From contig NZ_JAVHJP010000005.1 in NCBI RefSeq assembly GCF_031020795.1, positions 189,362 to 253,361 on the forward strand: a stretch of 64,000 bases of DNA, written 5' to 3'. A program made the translations under genes and the position numbers. Source of the DNA: Hydrogenophaga pseudoflava (lineage in GTDB: Bacteria; Pseudomonadota; Gammaproteobacteria; Burkholderiales; Burkholderiaceae_C). The notes under the pieces were generated by a model. That model saw nothing but the letters and a program-made list of their open reading frames with translations. It made no database searches and was not told the origin of the DNA. Below, piece after piece: positions 45,370 to 54,186 of this stretch (its first letter is position 1; every line of letters begins with the position of its first letter).

Positions 45370-46368
45370 TCAACCCTTCTTCGCCAGCCCCAGCCGCTCG
45401 ATCGTCGCCTTCTCGGCCTTGAAGGTGCGCTCGGCGTAAGCGGTGTAGTCGGTCGTGCTCATGTAGATCACCGGCTGGAAGAACTTGTCCAGCGTGGCAA
45501 GCACGGCCGGGTCTTCCAGGGTCTTCCTGAACGCGTCGTGCAGCACCTTCACCACGGCCGGGTCCATGCCCTTGGGGCCGCCGATGCCAAACGGCGATTC
45601 GGTGATGGTGTCCCAGCCGCTTTCCTTGACAGTGGGCACGTCGGGGAAGGCCTTGTTGCGCTGGCTGCCCAGTGTGGCCAGCAGGCGCAGCTTGCCGCTC
45701 TGCACGTGCGGCGCGAATTCGGTGGTGCCGCTCATGACGCGGATGTGGCCGCCCAGGATGGCCTGCATGATTTCGGCCGAGCCTTTGAACGGGATCGGGT
45801 TGAGCTGGATGCCGGCCTTGTCGCTGAATTCTTCGATGGCCAGGTGCGGCGTGGTGCCGGTGCCAGTGTGGCCGTATTCGAGCTTGCCAGGGTTGGCCTT
45901 TGCGTAGGCCACCATGTCCTTGAGCGTCTTGAATGGCGCGTCGGCGGTGCAGGCGATGCCGAAGGTGTAGCCGGTCAGGCAGACGATGTGGGTGAGATCT
46001 TTCACCGGGTCGAAGTTCATCGCCTGCATGTGCGGCAGGCGGTAAATGCCCAGCGGCAGCTGCGTGAGCGTGTAGCCGTCGGGAGCGGCCGTGACCATGG
46101 CCGAAGCGCCCAGCGTGCCGCCGGCGCCGGGCTTGTTCTCCACCACCACCGGCACGCCCAGGACCTTGCTGGCGCTGTCGCCGAAGGCGCGCATCACGGC
46201 GTCGCTGCTGCCGCCGGTGGGCCAGGGTGCGATGAGCTTGATCGGACGGTTGGGAAACTTGTCCTGCGCCAGCACATGGGCCGGCAGCAGGGCGGGGGCG
46301 GCGATTGCGGCGGCCGAGGCGAGGACCTGGCGGCGGTTGAGGGCGACGGGGCGGCGAGGCGGGCTCAT
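45370..46368 (-). CDS. Tripartite tricarboxylate (Bug/TctC) periplasmic receptor
   Basis: 332-residue extracytoplasmic receptor. The signal peptide has a Tat-like twin-arginine start (NRRQVLASAAAIAAPALLPA). Bug features are PNRPIKLIAPWPTGGSSD, VVENKPGAGGTLG and the GYTLTQLPLG region. Such receptors bind carboxylates or amides for TctAB transporters or act as sensors. No tctA or tctB is nearby, which is common for the many orphan Bug proteins of Burkholderiales. ATG at 46368 with aggagaca upstream. Confidence 0.92.
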   Translation of the reverse strand: MSPPRRPVALNRRQVLASAAAIAAPALLPAHVLAQDKFPNRPIKLIAPWPTGGSSDAVMRAFGDSASKVLGVPVVVENKPGAGGTLGASAMVTAAPDGYTLTQLPLGIYRLPHMQAMNFDPVKDLTHIVCLTGYTFGIACTADAPFKTLKDMVAYAKANPGKLEYGHTGTGTTPHLAIEEFSDKAGIQLNPIPFKGSAEIMQAILGGHIRVMSGTTEFAPHVQSGKLRLLATLGSQRNKAFPDVPTVKESGWDTITESPFGIGGPKGMDPAVVKVLHDAFRKTLEDPAVLATLDKFFQPVIYMSTTDYTAYAERTFKAEKATIERLGLAKKG

Positions 46369-46493
46369 GCATGTCTCCTGTGGGGTGTTGGACCAGCCCG
46401 CCAACATAGACCGCCCGGCCCCCGCTGGGAACCGGGGCGGCCCCAAGCCGGCGCCGTTTCAGTCGCGCCGGGGACGCCGCCTGAGCGCGGGGG

Positions 46494-47015
46494 TCAAGCG
46501 CCCGCCTGCTCCCCGGCCAGGTAGTCGGCCTTGCCCAGGTCCACGCCGTTGTGGCGCAGCAGGGCGTAGGCGGTGGTGACGTGGAAGAACAGGTTCGGCA
46601 GCGCCCAGTGCTTGAGATACGCCTCGCCGGTCATGGTGCGGGTCTTGTCGCGGCCCACGGGGAAGGTGATCTGGGCTTCTTCGCGGCCGTCGATGGACGC
46701 GGCGGACACGGTGGCCAGCCAGTCCAGCGTCTTGGTGATGCGGGCCTGCAGTTCGGCGAAGGTGGTTTCGTTGTCTTCGAACTTCGGCGCCTCGATGCCG
46801 GCCAGGCGCGCGGTGCCGTTCTTGGCGGCGTCGCAGGCGATGCGGATCTGCGAAGCGAAGGGCAGCATGTCGGGCGCGAGGCGCATGGTGACGAACACGT
46901 TGGGGTCGAACTTGCGCGCAGCCGCATTGGCCTCTGCCTTGTTCAGGCAGTGCAGCAGGTTGGACAGGGCGGTCTGGAAGACGGGCAGGCTGGCGGACGA
47001 GAGGGTGATGGGCAT
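46494..47015 (-). CDS. DUF1993 family protein
   Basis: 173-residue cytoplasmic helical-bundle protein matching the DUF1993 pattern: FQTALSNLLHCLNKAEANA at the start, FDPNVFVTMRLAPDMLPFASQI (key part RLAPDMLPFASQIRIACD) and a C-terminal FFHVTTAYALLRHNGVDLGK (key part HVTTAYALLRHNGV). The fold is similar to DinB-like four-helix bundles that may bind a metal. Function not established. ATG at 47015. Confidence 0.85.
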   Translation of the reverse strand: MPITLSSASLPVFQTALSNLLHCLNKAEANAAARKFDPNVFVTMRLAPDMLPFASQIRIACDAAKNGTARLAGIEAPKFEDNETTFAELQARITKTLDWLATVSAASIDGREEAQITFPVGRDKTRTMTGEAYLKHWALPNLFFHVTTAYALLRHNGVDLGKADYLAGEQAGA

Positions 47016-47081
47016 GGGCTTGCAGCGGGTGGTGGAGAGGTCCGGCATGCTACGCCAGACCCCGCACCCGTGCAGGCGCCC

Positions 47082-47273
47082 TCACCTCAAGGGGTCGGGC
47101 ACGGTGGGGACGTGCTCCGGCGCCACCACAGCCGCGCCATGTGGCTCGCCATCGTCCAGGGTCTGCCAGTCGCTCGTCAGCAGGTCCATCAGCGCGTGGT
47201 CCAGGCTGTCGATGTCAATGTCCAGGGGCTCGAACAGGCCTTCGGGCTCTACAGGAGAAATGCCGCGATTCAT
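47082..47273 (-). CDS. Small hypothetical acidic protein
   Basis: 63-residue acidic protein (LDIDIDSLDHALMDLL). It is too small for family assignment. A good ribosome-binding site, cggagg, lies seven bases before the ATG, which is the main support. It could be a regulatory peptide or a spurious frame. Confidence 0.45.
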   Translation of the reverse strand: MNRGISPVEPEGLFEPLDIDIDSLDHALMDLLTSDWQTLDDGEPHGAAVVAPEHVPTVPDPLR

Positions 47274-47404
47274 CTGCGTCCTCCGATCTGATCGGTGGCT
47301 GCGCGCAGGAATGGACCGTGCGCAGTGCGATCAGCCGAAAGTGTTCAACAAAGCAGCCGGCTTGACCAGTAACAAGCGGTTTCACCATGTACGCGGCCGG
47401 GGCT

Positions 47405-49507
47405 TCAGGCGGGGGTGGTGCCGGCCCGCTGGTGCGCGTAGGCCACGTACCAGTCCAGGCAGCCCGGGTTGGCCATGGCGTCGCGGTTGATCACCTTCTC
47501 CAGCGGCTGGCCGAGCAGCAGTTTCTTGATCGGCAGCTCCTGCTTCTTGCCCGAGAGGGTGCGCGGGATCTCGGCCACCTGCAGGATCTGGTCGGGCACG
47601 AAGCGCGGCGAGAGCGCGCTGCGGATGGCGCCGCTGATCTTCGCGGAGAGCGCCTCGTCCAGCGCGAGCCCGGGGCGCAGCACCACGAACAGCGGCATGA
47701 AGCTCTCGCGGCCCAGGTATTCGAGGTCCACCACCATGCTGTCGAGCACCTCGGGCAGGGCCTCGACGGCGCTGTAGAGCTCGCTGGTGCCCATGCGCAG
47801 GCCGTGGCGGTTGATGGTGGCGTCGGAGCGGCCGTAGATGACGCAGGAACCGTCGGGGTGGATGCGCAGCCAGTCGCCGTGCCGCCAGACGGCGCCGGCT
47901 TCTTTTTCAAGATCGCCGCCGCCGGGCTTGCGCCCGTGGCCCGGAGGGAAGGTGTCGAAGTAGCTGCCGATCAGGCGGCGGTGGTCGGTGTCGCCGACGA
48001 AGTACAGCGGCATGGACGGGATGGGTTGCGCGCAGACCAGTTCCCCCACGGCGTCGATCACCGGCTCGCCCTGCTCGTTCCAGGCTTCAACCGCGCAGCC
48101 CAGCAGGCGGCACTGCATGTGGCCGGGGGTCTGCGGCAGCTCGCGGTTGCCGCCGATGAAGGCGCCCGCGAAGTCGGTGCCGCCCGAGATGTTGCACCAC
48201 CACATGTCCTTCTGCGCGTCGGTCTTCGCGATGCCGGCGAACTGGGAGGTGCCCCAGCGCTGCGCCTCTTCCGACAAAGGCGATCCCGTCGTTCCCAGAG
48301 CCCGCACCTTCGACAGATCGCCGCAGGTCGAGAGGTCCACACCCGCTTTCAGACAGTTGGCGAAGAAGGCCGCGCCGGCACCGAAGAAGGTCACGCCCTC
48401 GCGCGCCGCGAAGCGCCAGAGCACGGTCCAGTCGGGGTTTTCTTTCGAGCCGCCCGGGTTGCCGTCGTAGATGACGCAGGTGGTGCCGTTGAGCAGGCCG
48501 CTGACCTGCGCGTTCCACATCACCCAGCCGGTGGAGCTGTACCAGTGGTAGCGCTCGCCCCGGCTGTTGGGGTGGTAGCTGCAGCCCACGTCGTTGTGCA
48601 GGGTCTTGAGCGCCATGGCCACGATCACCGTGCCGCCGTGGCCGTGCACGATGGGCTTGGGCAGGCCCGTGGTGCCGCTGCTGTAGACGATCCACAGCGG
48701 GTGGTCGAAGGACAGCCACAGCGGCTCGAAGGCGGCCACCGCCGCGTCGTCGCGCGCGGTGGTGGTGTGGAAGTCGTCGCAGGGCTGTGCCGACTCCAGC
48801 GCGCGGTCCACCTCGGCCGGCTCCCGCGCCAGGTTGGTGTGCAGGATGACGTGGCGCACCGTGGGCAGCGCCGCGCGCAGCTCGGCCACCACGGCCAGGC
48901 GGTCGTGGTCCTTGCCGCCGTAGCTCACGCCGTCGCAGGCGATCAGCGCCACCGGCTCGATCTGCTTGAAACGGTCGAGCACGGCATTCGTGCCCATGTC
49001 GGGCGCGCACACGCTCCACACGCCACCGATGCTCACCACCGCGAGGAAGGCGACCATGGTTTCGGGGATGTTGGGCAGGTAGGCGGCCACCCGGTCCCCG
49101 GGCCGCACGCCGTGGGCCTGCAGGTGCAGCGCCAGCGAGGCGACCTGGCGGCGCAGCTCGGGCCAGCTCAGTTCGCGCCGCTGGCCTTTCTCGTTGTCGG
49201 AAATCACGGCCGGAAAGCCCGCCGCGTGCGCCGCGTCGACATGGCGGAAGACCTGCTGCGCGTAGTTGAACCGCGCGCCCGGGAACCAGTGCGCGCCGGG
49301 CATCACGTTGCGTTCGAGCACGGCCGTGTGCGGCGTGGGCGAGCGCAGGTCGAAGCAGTCCCAGATGCTCTGCCAGAAGGCGTCCAGCTCGGTGGTGGAC
49401 CAGCGCCAGAGTGCGTCGTAGCTGTGAAAGCGCAGGCCGCGTTCGCGGGCCAGCCAGTCCTGGTAGAGGCGGATCTGCGGGGTGTACGGGGGCGGTGTCG
49501 TGGCCAT
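47405..49507 (-). CDS. Acetoacetyl-CoA synthetase
   Basis: 700-residue adenylate-forming ligase that activates acetoacetate with CoA. Motifs: phosphate loop YSSGTTGLPKPIVHG, GVMWNAQ-type STGWVMWN, adenine site and hinge GDWLRIHPDGS with GRSDATINRHGLRMG, and the catalytic Lys in SGKKQELPIKKLL. The N-terminus (PYTPQIRLYQDWLARERG) and length separate it from acetyl-CoA synthetase. ATG at 49507 with caggagac upstream. It is divergent from a TetR gene that starts the TRAP-cyclase-fumarylacetoacetase operon, whose last enzyme yields acetoacetate. Confidence 0.95.
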   Translation of the reverse strand: MATTPPPYTPQIRLYQDWLARERGLRFHSYDALWRWSTTELDAFWQSIWDCFDLRSPTPHTAVLERNVMPGAHWFPGARFNYAQQVFRHVDAAHAAGFPAVISDNEKGQRRELSWPELRRQVASLALHLQAHGVRPGDRVAAYLPNIPETMVAFLAVVSIGGVWSVCAPDMGTNAVLDRFKQIEPVALIACDGVSYGGKDHDRLAVVAELRAALPTVRHVILHTNLAREPAEVDRALESAQPCDDFHTTTARDDAAVAAFEPLWLSFDHPLWIVYSSGTTGLPKPIVHGHGGTVIVAMALKTLHNDVGCSYHPNSRGERYHWYSSTGWVMWNAQVSGLLNGTTCVIYDGNPGGSKENPDWTVLWRFAAREGVTFFGAGAAFFANCLKAGVDLSTCGDLSKVRALGTTGSPLSEEAQRWGTSQFAGIAKTDAQKDMWWCNISGGTDFAGAFIGGNRELPQTPGHMQCRLLGCAVEAWNEQGEPVIDAVGELVCAQPIPSMPLYFVGDTDHRRLIGSYFDTFPPGHGRKPGGGDLEKEAGAVWRHGDWLRIHPDGSCVIYGRSDATINRHGLRMGTSELYSAVEALPEVLDSMVVDLEYLGRESFMPLFVVLRPGLALDEALSAKISGAIRSALSPRFVPDQILQVAEIPRTLSGKKQELPIKKLLLGQPLEKVINRDAMANPGCLDWYVAYAHQRAGTTPA

Positions 49508-49589
49508 TTGTTGTCTCCTGCGGCGCAGGGTAGCAGCGGGTGCGCGGCGGCGCCTATCGCGCAGTTGTCAGGGCAGTGATCGCAAGGGT

Positions 49590-49626
49590 TTGTACGGATG
49601 TTCAACATTTTTGTACGAACGTTCAA
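49590..49626. promoter_or_regulatory. Twin operator repeats between acetoacetyl-CoA synthetase and tetR
   Basis: Two near-identical 16-bp repeats, TTGTACGGATGTTCAA (49590-49605) and TTGTACGAACGTTCAA (49611-49626), spaced by 21 bp. The second contains the palindrome GAACGTTC. Ten bases before the TetR start codon, a likely autoregulatory site that may also control the divergent synthetase gene. Confidence 0.65.
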
Positions 49627-49635
49627 TACCGCTCC

Positions 49636-50385
49636 ATGGTCACCCGTCCTGCCCCCCGAACGTCCCGCGCCCGGTCTGCCGCCGCGCAGGGCACACCGCC
49701 CCGTCCGGACCGGCAGATGGCCATCCTGCTGGCGGCCGAGAAGCTGTTCGCACAGCACGGCTACCACGGCGTGTCGATCCGCCAGATCGCCGAGGAGGCG
49801 CAGGTGCCGCTGGCGCTGGTGGGCTACTACTACGGCCCCAAGAGCGAGCTGTTCCACGCCATCTTCCAGCACTGGCAGGGCACCATCCAGGAACGCCTGG
49901 CGCTGCTGCAGCAGGTGCTGGCCGGGCCGCCGACCGAGGCCTTCCTGCGCCAGGTGGTGGAGGCCTTCGTGCGACCGGTGCTGGTGCAGCGCGCCAGCGC
50001 CGAGGGCGAGTACTACGCCCAGCTGGTGGGCCGCGAGCTGGCCCGCCAGACGCCCGAGACGAACCGGGTACTCACGGAGTTCTTCGACCCACTGGCCCAC
50101 AGCTTCATCGACGCCATACACGCCGCCCGCCCCGGCCACGACCGTGCACGGGCCGCCTGGGCCTACCAGTTCGCTCTCGGCGCACTGCTGCACCACATCA
50201 CCGACCACCGGGCGCCCACGCTCTCGCGCGGGCGCAACCAGGTCTGCGCGCCCGAGGCCGCGGCGCTGCTGATCGACTTCATCACCGCCGGCATCGCGGC
50301 CGTGATGCCCCTGCCCCCACCGGTTTCCCCGTCCCCGCGCCGCAGAGCGCCCTCGCCTTCCACCACCACACGGAGACAAGCATGA
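49636..50385 (+). CDS. TetR-family transcriptional regulator
   Basis: 249-residue TetR regulator. HTH at about 38-80 (YHGVSIRQIAEEAQVPLALVGYYYGPKSEL; key part QIAEEAQVPLALVGYYYGPK). The ligand domain follows, with a Pro/Arg-rich tail of about 20 residues. ATG at 49636; TTCAAT lies eight bases upstream. The stop overlaps the dctP start (ATGA), so it is the first gene of the transport operon and probably its ligand-responsive repressor. Confidence 0.9.
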   Translation: MVTRPAPRTSRARSAAAQGTPPRPDRQMAILLAAEKLFAQHGYHGVSIRQIAEEAQVPLALVGYYYGPKSELFHAIFQHWQGTIQERLALLQQVLAGPPTEAFLRQVVEAFVRPVLVQRASAEGEYYAQLVGRELARQTPETNRVLTEFFDPLAHSFIDAIHAARPGHDRARAAWAYQFALGALLHHITDHRAPTLSRGRNQVCAPEAAALLIDFITAGIAAVMPLPPPVSPSPRRRAPSPSTTTRRQA

Positions 50386-51455
50386 AACGCCGCACCTTCC
50401 AGACCACCCTGTTCGCATCGGCCCTTGCACTCGCCGGCCTGCACAGCGCGCACGCGCAGCAGACCATCAAGCTCACCGCCGCGGGCGGCCACCCGCCGGT
50501 GTTTCTGTGGGTCAAGCTGCTGGACGAGTTCTACATCCCCGAGGTGGACAAGCGCCTGGCCGCGGCCGGCGGCAAGCACAAGGTGGAGTGGACCAAGGCC
50601 TGGGGCGGCACGCTGATCAAGATCGGCGCCGAGTCCAAGGGCATCTCCGACGGCGTGGCCGACTTCGGCTTCGTGGGTACGCTGTTCGAGGCGGCCAAGT
50701 TCCCGATGCAGAACGTGAGCTACGTCGCGCCCTTCGGCACCGACAACCTGGGCGCGGTCGGTTCCATCGTGGCCGACATGCAGAAAAAGATCCCGGCCAT
50801 GGGCGACACCTGGACCAAGAACGGCCTGGTCTACCTGGGCGGCACGGCGCTGGACACCTACCACCTCTGGACCAACTTCCCGGTCAAGTCCATCGACGAC
50901 CTCAAGGGCAAGAAGATCAGTGCGCCCGGCCCTTCGGCCAACTGGGTCAAGAACACCGGCGCGGTCGCCGTGGCGGGTTCGCTGCCGACCTACTACGAGG
51001 ACATCAAGTCGGGCGTGTCCAACGGCGCCATCACCTTCAGCACCGGCGCCTGGGGCGCCAAGCTGCACGAGGTGGCGCCCCATGTGACCAAGGTGAACTT
51101 CGGCGCCATGTACGCAGGTGCCGTGGTGATGAACAAGCGACGCTTCGACGCACTGCCGCCCGAGGTGCAGCAGGTGTTCCGCGAGGTCGGCGCGGAATAC
51201 GACAAGCGCTTTGCCGAGGCGCAGCGCTCCACCGCCGACGCACTGCTGCAGAAGATGGCCGCGGCCGGCGCCACCATCAGCGAGCTGCCGGCCGCCGAGC
51301 GCCAGCGCTGGGCCGACACCATCCCCAACGTGGCACAGGCCTGGGCCACCGACCTGCAGGGCAAGGGCGCCCCGGGCACCGAAATCCTCAAGGCCTACAT
51401 GGAAGGCCTGAAGAAGAGCGGCGCCCAGCTGCCGCGCGACTGGTCGGTCAAGTAA
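50382..51455 (+). CDS. dctP: TRAP transporter substrate-binding protein DctP
   Basis: 357-residue periplasmic receptor with signal peptide (TLFASALALAGLHSAHA, cut before QQT). TRAP DctP features include the Arg-type ligand site region GKKISAPGPSANWVKNTG and the long C-terminal helix. Delivers an organic acid to DctQM encoded next. ATG overlaps the TetR stop by four bases. The ligand cannot be told from sequence; the operon suggests an aromatic- or keto-acid whose breakdown reaches fumarylacetoacetate-like compounds. Confidence 0.93.
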   Translation: MKRRTFQTTLFASALALAGLHSAHAQQTIKLTAAGGHPPVFLWVKLLDEFYIPEVDKRLAAAGGKHKVEWTKAWGGTLIKIGAESKGISDGVADFGFVGTLFEAAKFPMQNVSYVAPFGTDNLGAVGSIVADMQKKIPAMGDTWTKNGLVYLGGTALDTYHLWTNFPVKSIDDLKGKKISAPGPSANWVKNTGAVAVAGSLPTYYEDIKSGVSNGAITFSTGAWGAKLHEVAPHVTKVNFGAMYAGAVVMNKRRFDALPPEVQQVFREVGAEYDKRFAEAQRSTADALLQKMAAAGATISELPAAERQRWADTIPNVAQAWATDLQGKGAPGTEILKAYMEGLKKSGAQLPRDWSVK

Positions 51456-51473
51456 GTCTTGCCTGGAGTTTCC

Positions 51474-52031
51474 ATGAGCCACCCACCGCAGGATGCCTAC
51501 AACCTGCCCCTGCCCTTCGGGCTGCACCGCCTCACCCAGGCCCTCAACGCCCTGGGCACGCTCCTCATCATCGGGCTGATGCTGCTGATCAACACCGACA
51601 TCGTCGGGCGCACCGGCTTCGACGCGCCGGTGCGCGGCGTGACCGAGCTGGTGTCGCTGTCCATCGTGGGCATCGTCTTCCTGCAGCTGGCCGACACCCT
51701 GCGCTGTGGCCGCTTCACGCGCGCCGACATGCTGCTGGACGGCCTCAAGCGCGACCGGCCGGTGCTGGCCGCGCGCCTGCAGGCGCTGTACCACGGGCTG
51801 GGCGCACTGCTGATGGCGGTGATCCTCTGGGCCGCCTGGCCCTCGCTGACCGAGTCCATCGCTTCGCGCGAGTACGTGGGTGCGCTGGGCGACTTCACGG
51901 CGCCGGTCTGGCCGGTGCGGCTGATGATGCTGGTCGGGCTGGCCATGACGGCACTGACCTTCGTGCTGCTGGCGGTGCTGGACCTGCGGCGCGGGCAGTA
52001 CCTGGTGTCCCAGCGGGAGAACCGCTCATGA
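51474..52031 (+). CDS. dctQ: TRAP transporter small permease DctQ
   Basis: 185-residue four-helix membrane subunit (helices at about 25-45, 62-80, 100-120, 145-170). Family features are NTDIVGRTGFDAPVRGVTELV (key part DIVGRTGFDAPVRGV) and the DTLRCGRFTRADML loop. ATG at 51474 with ctggag upstream; an in-frame TTG 15 bases earlier is less likely. Overlaps dctM by four bases. Confidence 0.92.
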   Translation: MSHPPQDAYNLPLPFGLHRLTQALNALGTLLIIGLMLLINTDIVGRTGFDAPVRGVTELVSLSIVGIVFLQLADTLRCGRFTRADMLLDGLKRDRPVLAARLQALYHGLGALLMAVILWAAWPSLTESIASREYVGALGDFTAPVWPVRLMMLVGLAMTALTFVLLAVLDLRRGQYLVSQRENRS

Positions 52032-53344
52032 GCGCCACCACCGTTGCCGTGCTCTCGCTGGTGCTGATGCTGCTGCTGATCTGGGGCGGCCTGCACGTGG
52101 CCGTGGTGCTGGGTCTGGTCTCTTTCGTCGGCGTCTGGATCATCCGCGACGACATCGGCGTGGCGGCCAACCTGCTGGCGCAGGCCTCGAGCGACGCCAT
52201 CGCCAGCCACATCTTCGGCGTGGTGCCGCTGTTCGTGCTGACCGGCTTCCTGGTGGCGCGGGCCGACATCGGCAAGGACGCCTTCGAGGTCGCCAACCAG
52301 CTGTTCCGCCGCCTGCGCGGCGGCCTGGGCGTGGCCACCGTCGCATCCAACGCGGTGTTCGCCGCCATCACCGGCATCTCGATTGCCTCGGCCGCGGTGT
52401 TCACCCGCGTGGCGGTGCCGCAGATGATGCGCTTCGGCTACCAGCCGAAGTTCGCGGTGGGGGTGGTGGCCGGCTCCTCGGTGCTGGGCATGCTGATCCC
52501 GCCCAGCCTGCTGATGATCCTCTACGGCTTTCTGGCCAACCAGTCGGTGGGCGACCTGTTCACCGCTGGCATCGTGCCGGGCCTGTTGCTGGCGGCGGCC
52601 TTCGCCATCGGCATCGTGCTCGCGGCCTACTTCAAGCCATCGATGGTCTACGCGGGCGGCGAGATGCCGGTGCCCGACGGCGAGGACATGAGCCCGCTGA
52701 CCATGGTGCTCAAGCTGGTGCCCATCGTGCTGATGATCGGTGGTGTGCTGGGCGGTCTGTACGGCGGCCTGTTCACCGCCACCGAGGCCGGCGCGGTGGG
52801 CGCGGCGCTGGCGCTGCTGATCGCCGTGCTGCGGCGCAAGCTCACGGCCAGGGCCTTCTGGGAGGTGCTGACGGAAACCGGGCACGTCACCGTGGCGGTG
52901 AGCTTCCTGATCATCTGCGCCAGCATCTACACCCGCATGCTGGCCATGTCGGGCATGCCGCAGTTCCTGATGGAGCTGATCAGCCAAGCCGGCTTCGGAC
53001 CCTTCGCCTTCCTCCTGGTCTACGTGTTCATCATCATCCTGCTGGGCACGGTGATCGACTCGTCGTCCATCCTGCTGATCGTGCTGCCGCTGATGCTGCC
53101 CATCGCCGAGCAGTTCGGCATGAACATGATCTGGTTCGGCGTGGTCACCGTGGTGGCGGTGGAGATCGGCCTGCTCACGCCGCCGTTCGGACTCTCGGCC
53201 TACGTGGTCAAGAGTTCGCTGAACGACCCGCGCATCACGCTGGGCGACATCTTCCGCGGCACCGGGCCGTTCACGCTGATCATGGCCGGCGTGCTGCTGC
53301 TGCTGATGGCCTTCCCTTCGCTGAGTCTGGTGCTGCTCAAGTGA
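52028..53344 (+). CDS. dctM: TRAP transporter large permease DctM
   Basis: 438-residue inner-membrane subunit with about twelve helices; forms the sodium-coupled transport path with DctQ. Typical DctM stretches: AITGISIASAAVFTRVAVPQM (key part SIASAAVFTRVAVP), GSSVLGMLIPPSLLMILYG and LLGTVIDSSSILLIVLPLMLP (key part VIDSSSILLIVLP). Starts in the dctQ stop (ATGA). Length normal. Confidence 0.95.
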   Translation: MSATTVAVLSLVLMLLLIWGGLHVAVVLGLVSFVGVWIIRDDIGVAANLLAQASSDAIASHIFGVVPLFVLTGFLVARADIGKDAFEVANQLFRRLRGGLGVATVASNAVFAAITGISIASAAVFTRVAVPQMMRFGYQPKFAVGVVAGSSVLGMLIPPSLLMILYGFLANQSVGDLFTAGIVPGLLLAAAFAIGIVLAAYFKPSMVYAGGEMPVPDGEDMSPLTMVLKLVPIVLMIGGVLGGLYGGLFTATEAGAVGAALALLIAVLRRKLTARAFWEVLTETGHVTVAVSFLIICASIYTRMLAMSGMPQFLMELISQAGFGPFAFLLVYVFIIILLGTVIDSSSILLIVLPLMLPIAEQFGMNMIWFGVVTVVAVEIGLLTPPFGLSAYVVKSSLNDPRITLGDIFRGTGPFTLIMAGVLLLLMAFPSLSLVLLK

Positions 53345-53382
53345 GCGCGCCCCTCCACCACAAAGACCCCAAGGAGAACCCC

Positions 53383-54186
53383 ATGCCCCGCCGATTCGTC
53401 GACCTTTCGATCTACCTGGAAAACGACGTCATCTCCGACCCGCCGGCCTTCGCACCCAGGATCCAGTACTTCGACCACAAGAACTCCTTCGAGCAGATGG
53501 CGCCCTTCTTCCCGGGCCTGAAGCAGGAAGACCTGCCCGACGGCGATGTCTGGGCGGTGGAGACGATCCAGCTCTCGACCCACAACGGCACCCACCTGGA
53601 CGCGCCGTACCACTTCCACAGCACCATGGACCAGGCGCTGGGCGAGAAGAAGAAGGCCTGGACCATCGACGAGGTGCCGCTGGAGTGGTGCTTCCAGCCG
53701 GGCGTGAAGCTGGACTTCCGCCACTTCGCCGACGGCTACGTGGTCACCGCCGCCGACGTCGAGGCCGAGCTGGCGCGCATCGGCCACACGCTGAGCCCGC
53801 TGGAAATCGTGGTGGTCAATACCCGCGCCGGCAGCCGATACGGCCACAACGACTTCGTCAGCGCCGGCTGCGGCATGGGCTACGACGCCACCATGTACCT
53901 GCTGGAGCGCGGCGTGCGCCTGACGGGCACCGACGCCTGGAGCTGGGACGCGCCCTTCGTCTACACCGCGCAGAAGTACGCCGCCACCCAGGACGCGAGC
54001 CTGATCTGGGAAGGCCACAAGGCGGGGCGCGACATCGGCTACTGCCACCTGGAGAAGCTCCACAACCTCGAAGCCCTGCCGGCGACCGGCTTCTACATCT
54101 CCTGCTTCCCGCACAAGATCCGCGGCGCCTCGGCCGGCTGGACGCGTGCGGTCGCGATCTTCGATGACGCCCTGATGCCCGCATGA
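53383..54186 (+). CDS. Cyclase-family (kynurenine formamidase-like) metal hydrolase
   Basis: 267-residue protein of the cyclase/KynB superfamily. The metal site HNGTHLDAPYHF carries the HXGTHXDXPXH motif that binds zinc or manganese. Members hydrolyse formamides, lactones or isatin-type rings, or cyclise polyketides. ATG at 53383 with aaggagaa upstream. It lies between dctM and fumarylacetoacetase with a four-base overlap to the latter, so it should act on the imported compound before the FAH step. No tryptophan-pathway genes are nearby, which argues against kynurenine. Confidence 0.85.
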   Translation: MPRRFVDLSIYLENDVISDPPAFAPRIQYFDHKNSFEQMAPFFPGLKQEDLPDGDVWAVETIQLSTHNGTHLDAPYHFHSTMDQALGEKKKAWTIDEVPLEWCFQPGVKLDFRHFADGYVVTAADVEAELARIGHTLSPLEIVVVNTRAGSRYGHNDFVSAGCGMGYDATMYLLERGVRLTGTDAWSWDAPFVYTAQKYAATQDASLIWEGHKAGRDIGYCHLEKLHNLEALPATGFYISCFPHKIRGASAGWTRAVAIFDDALMPA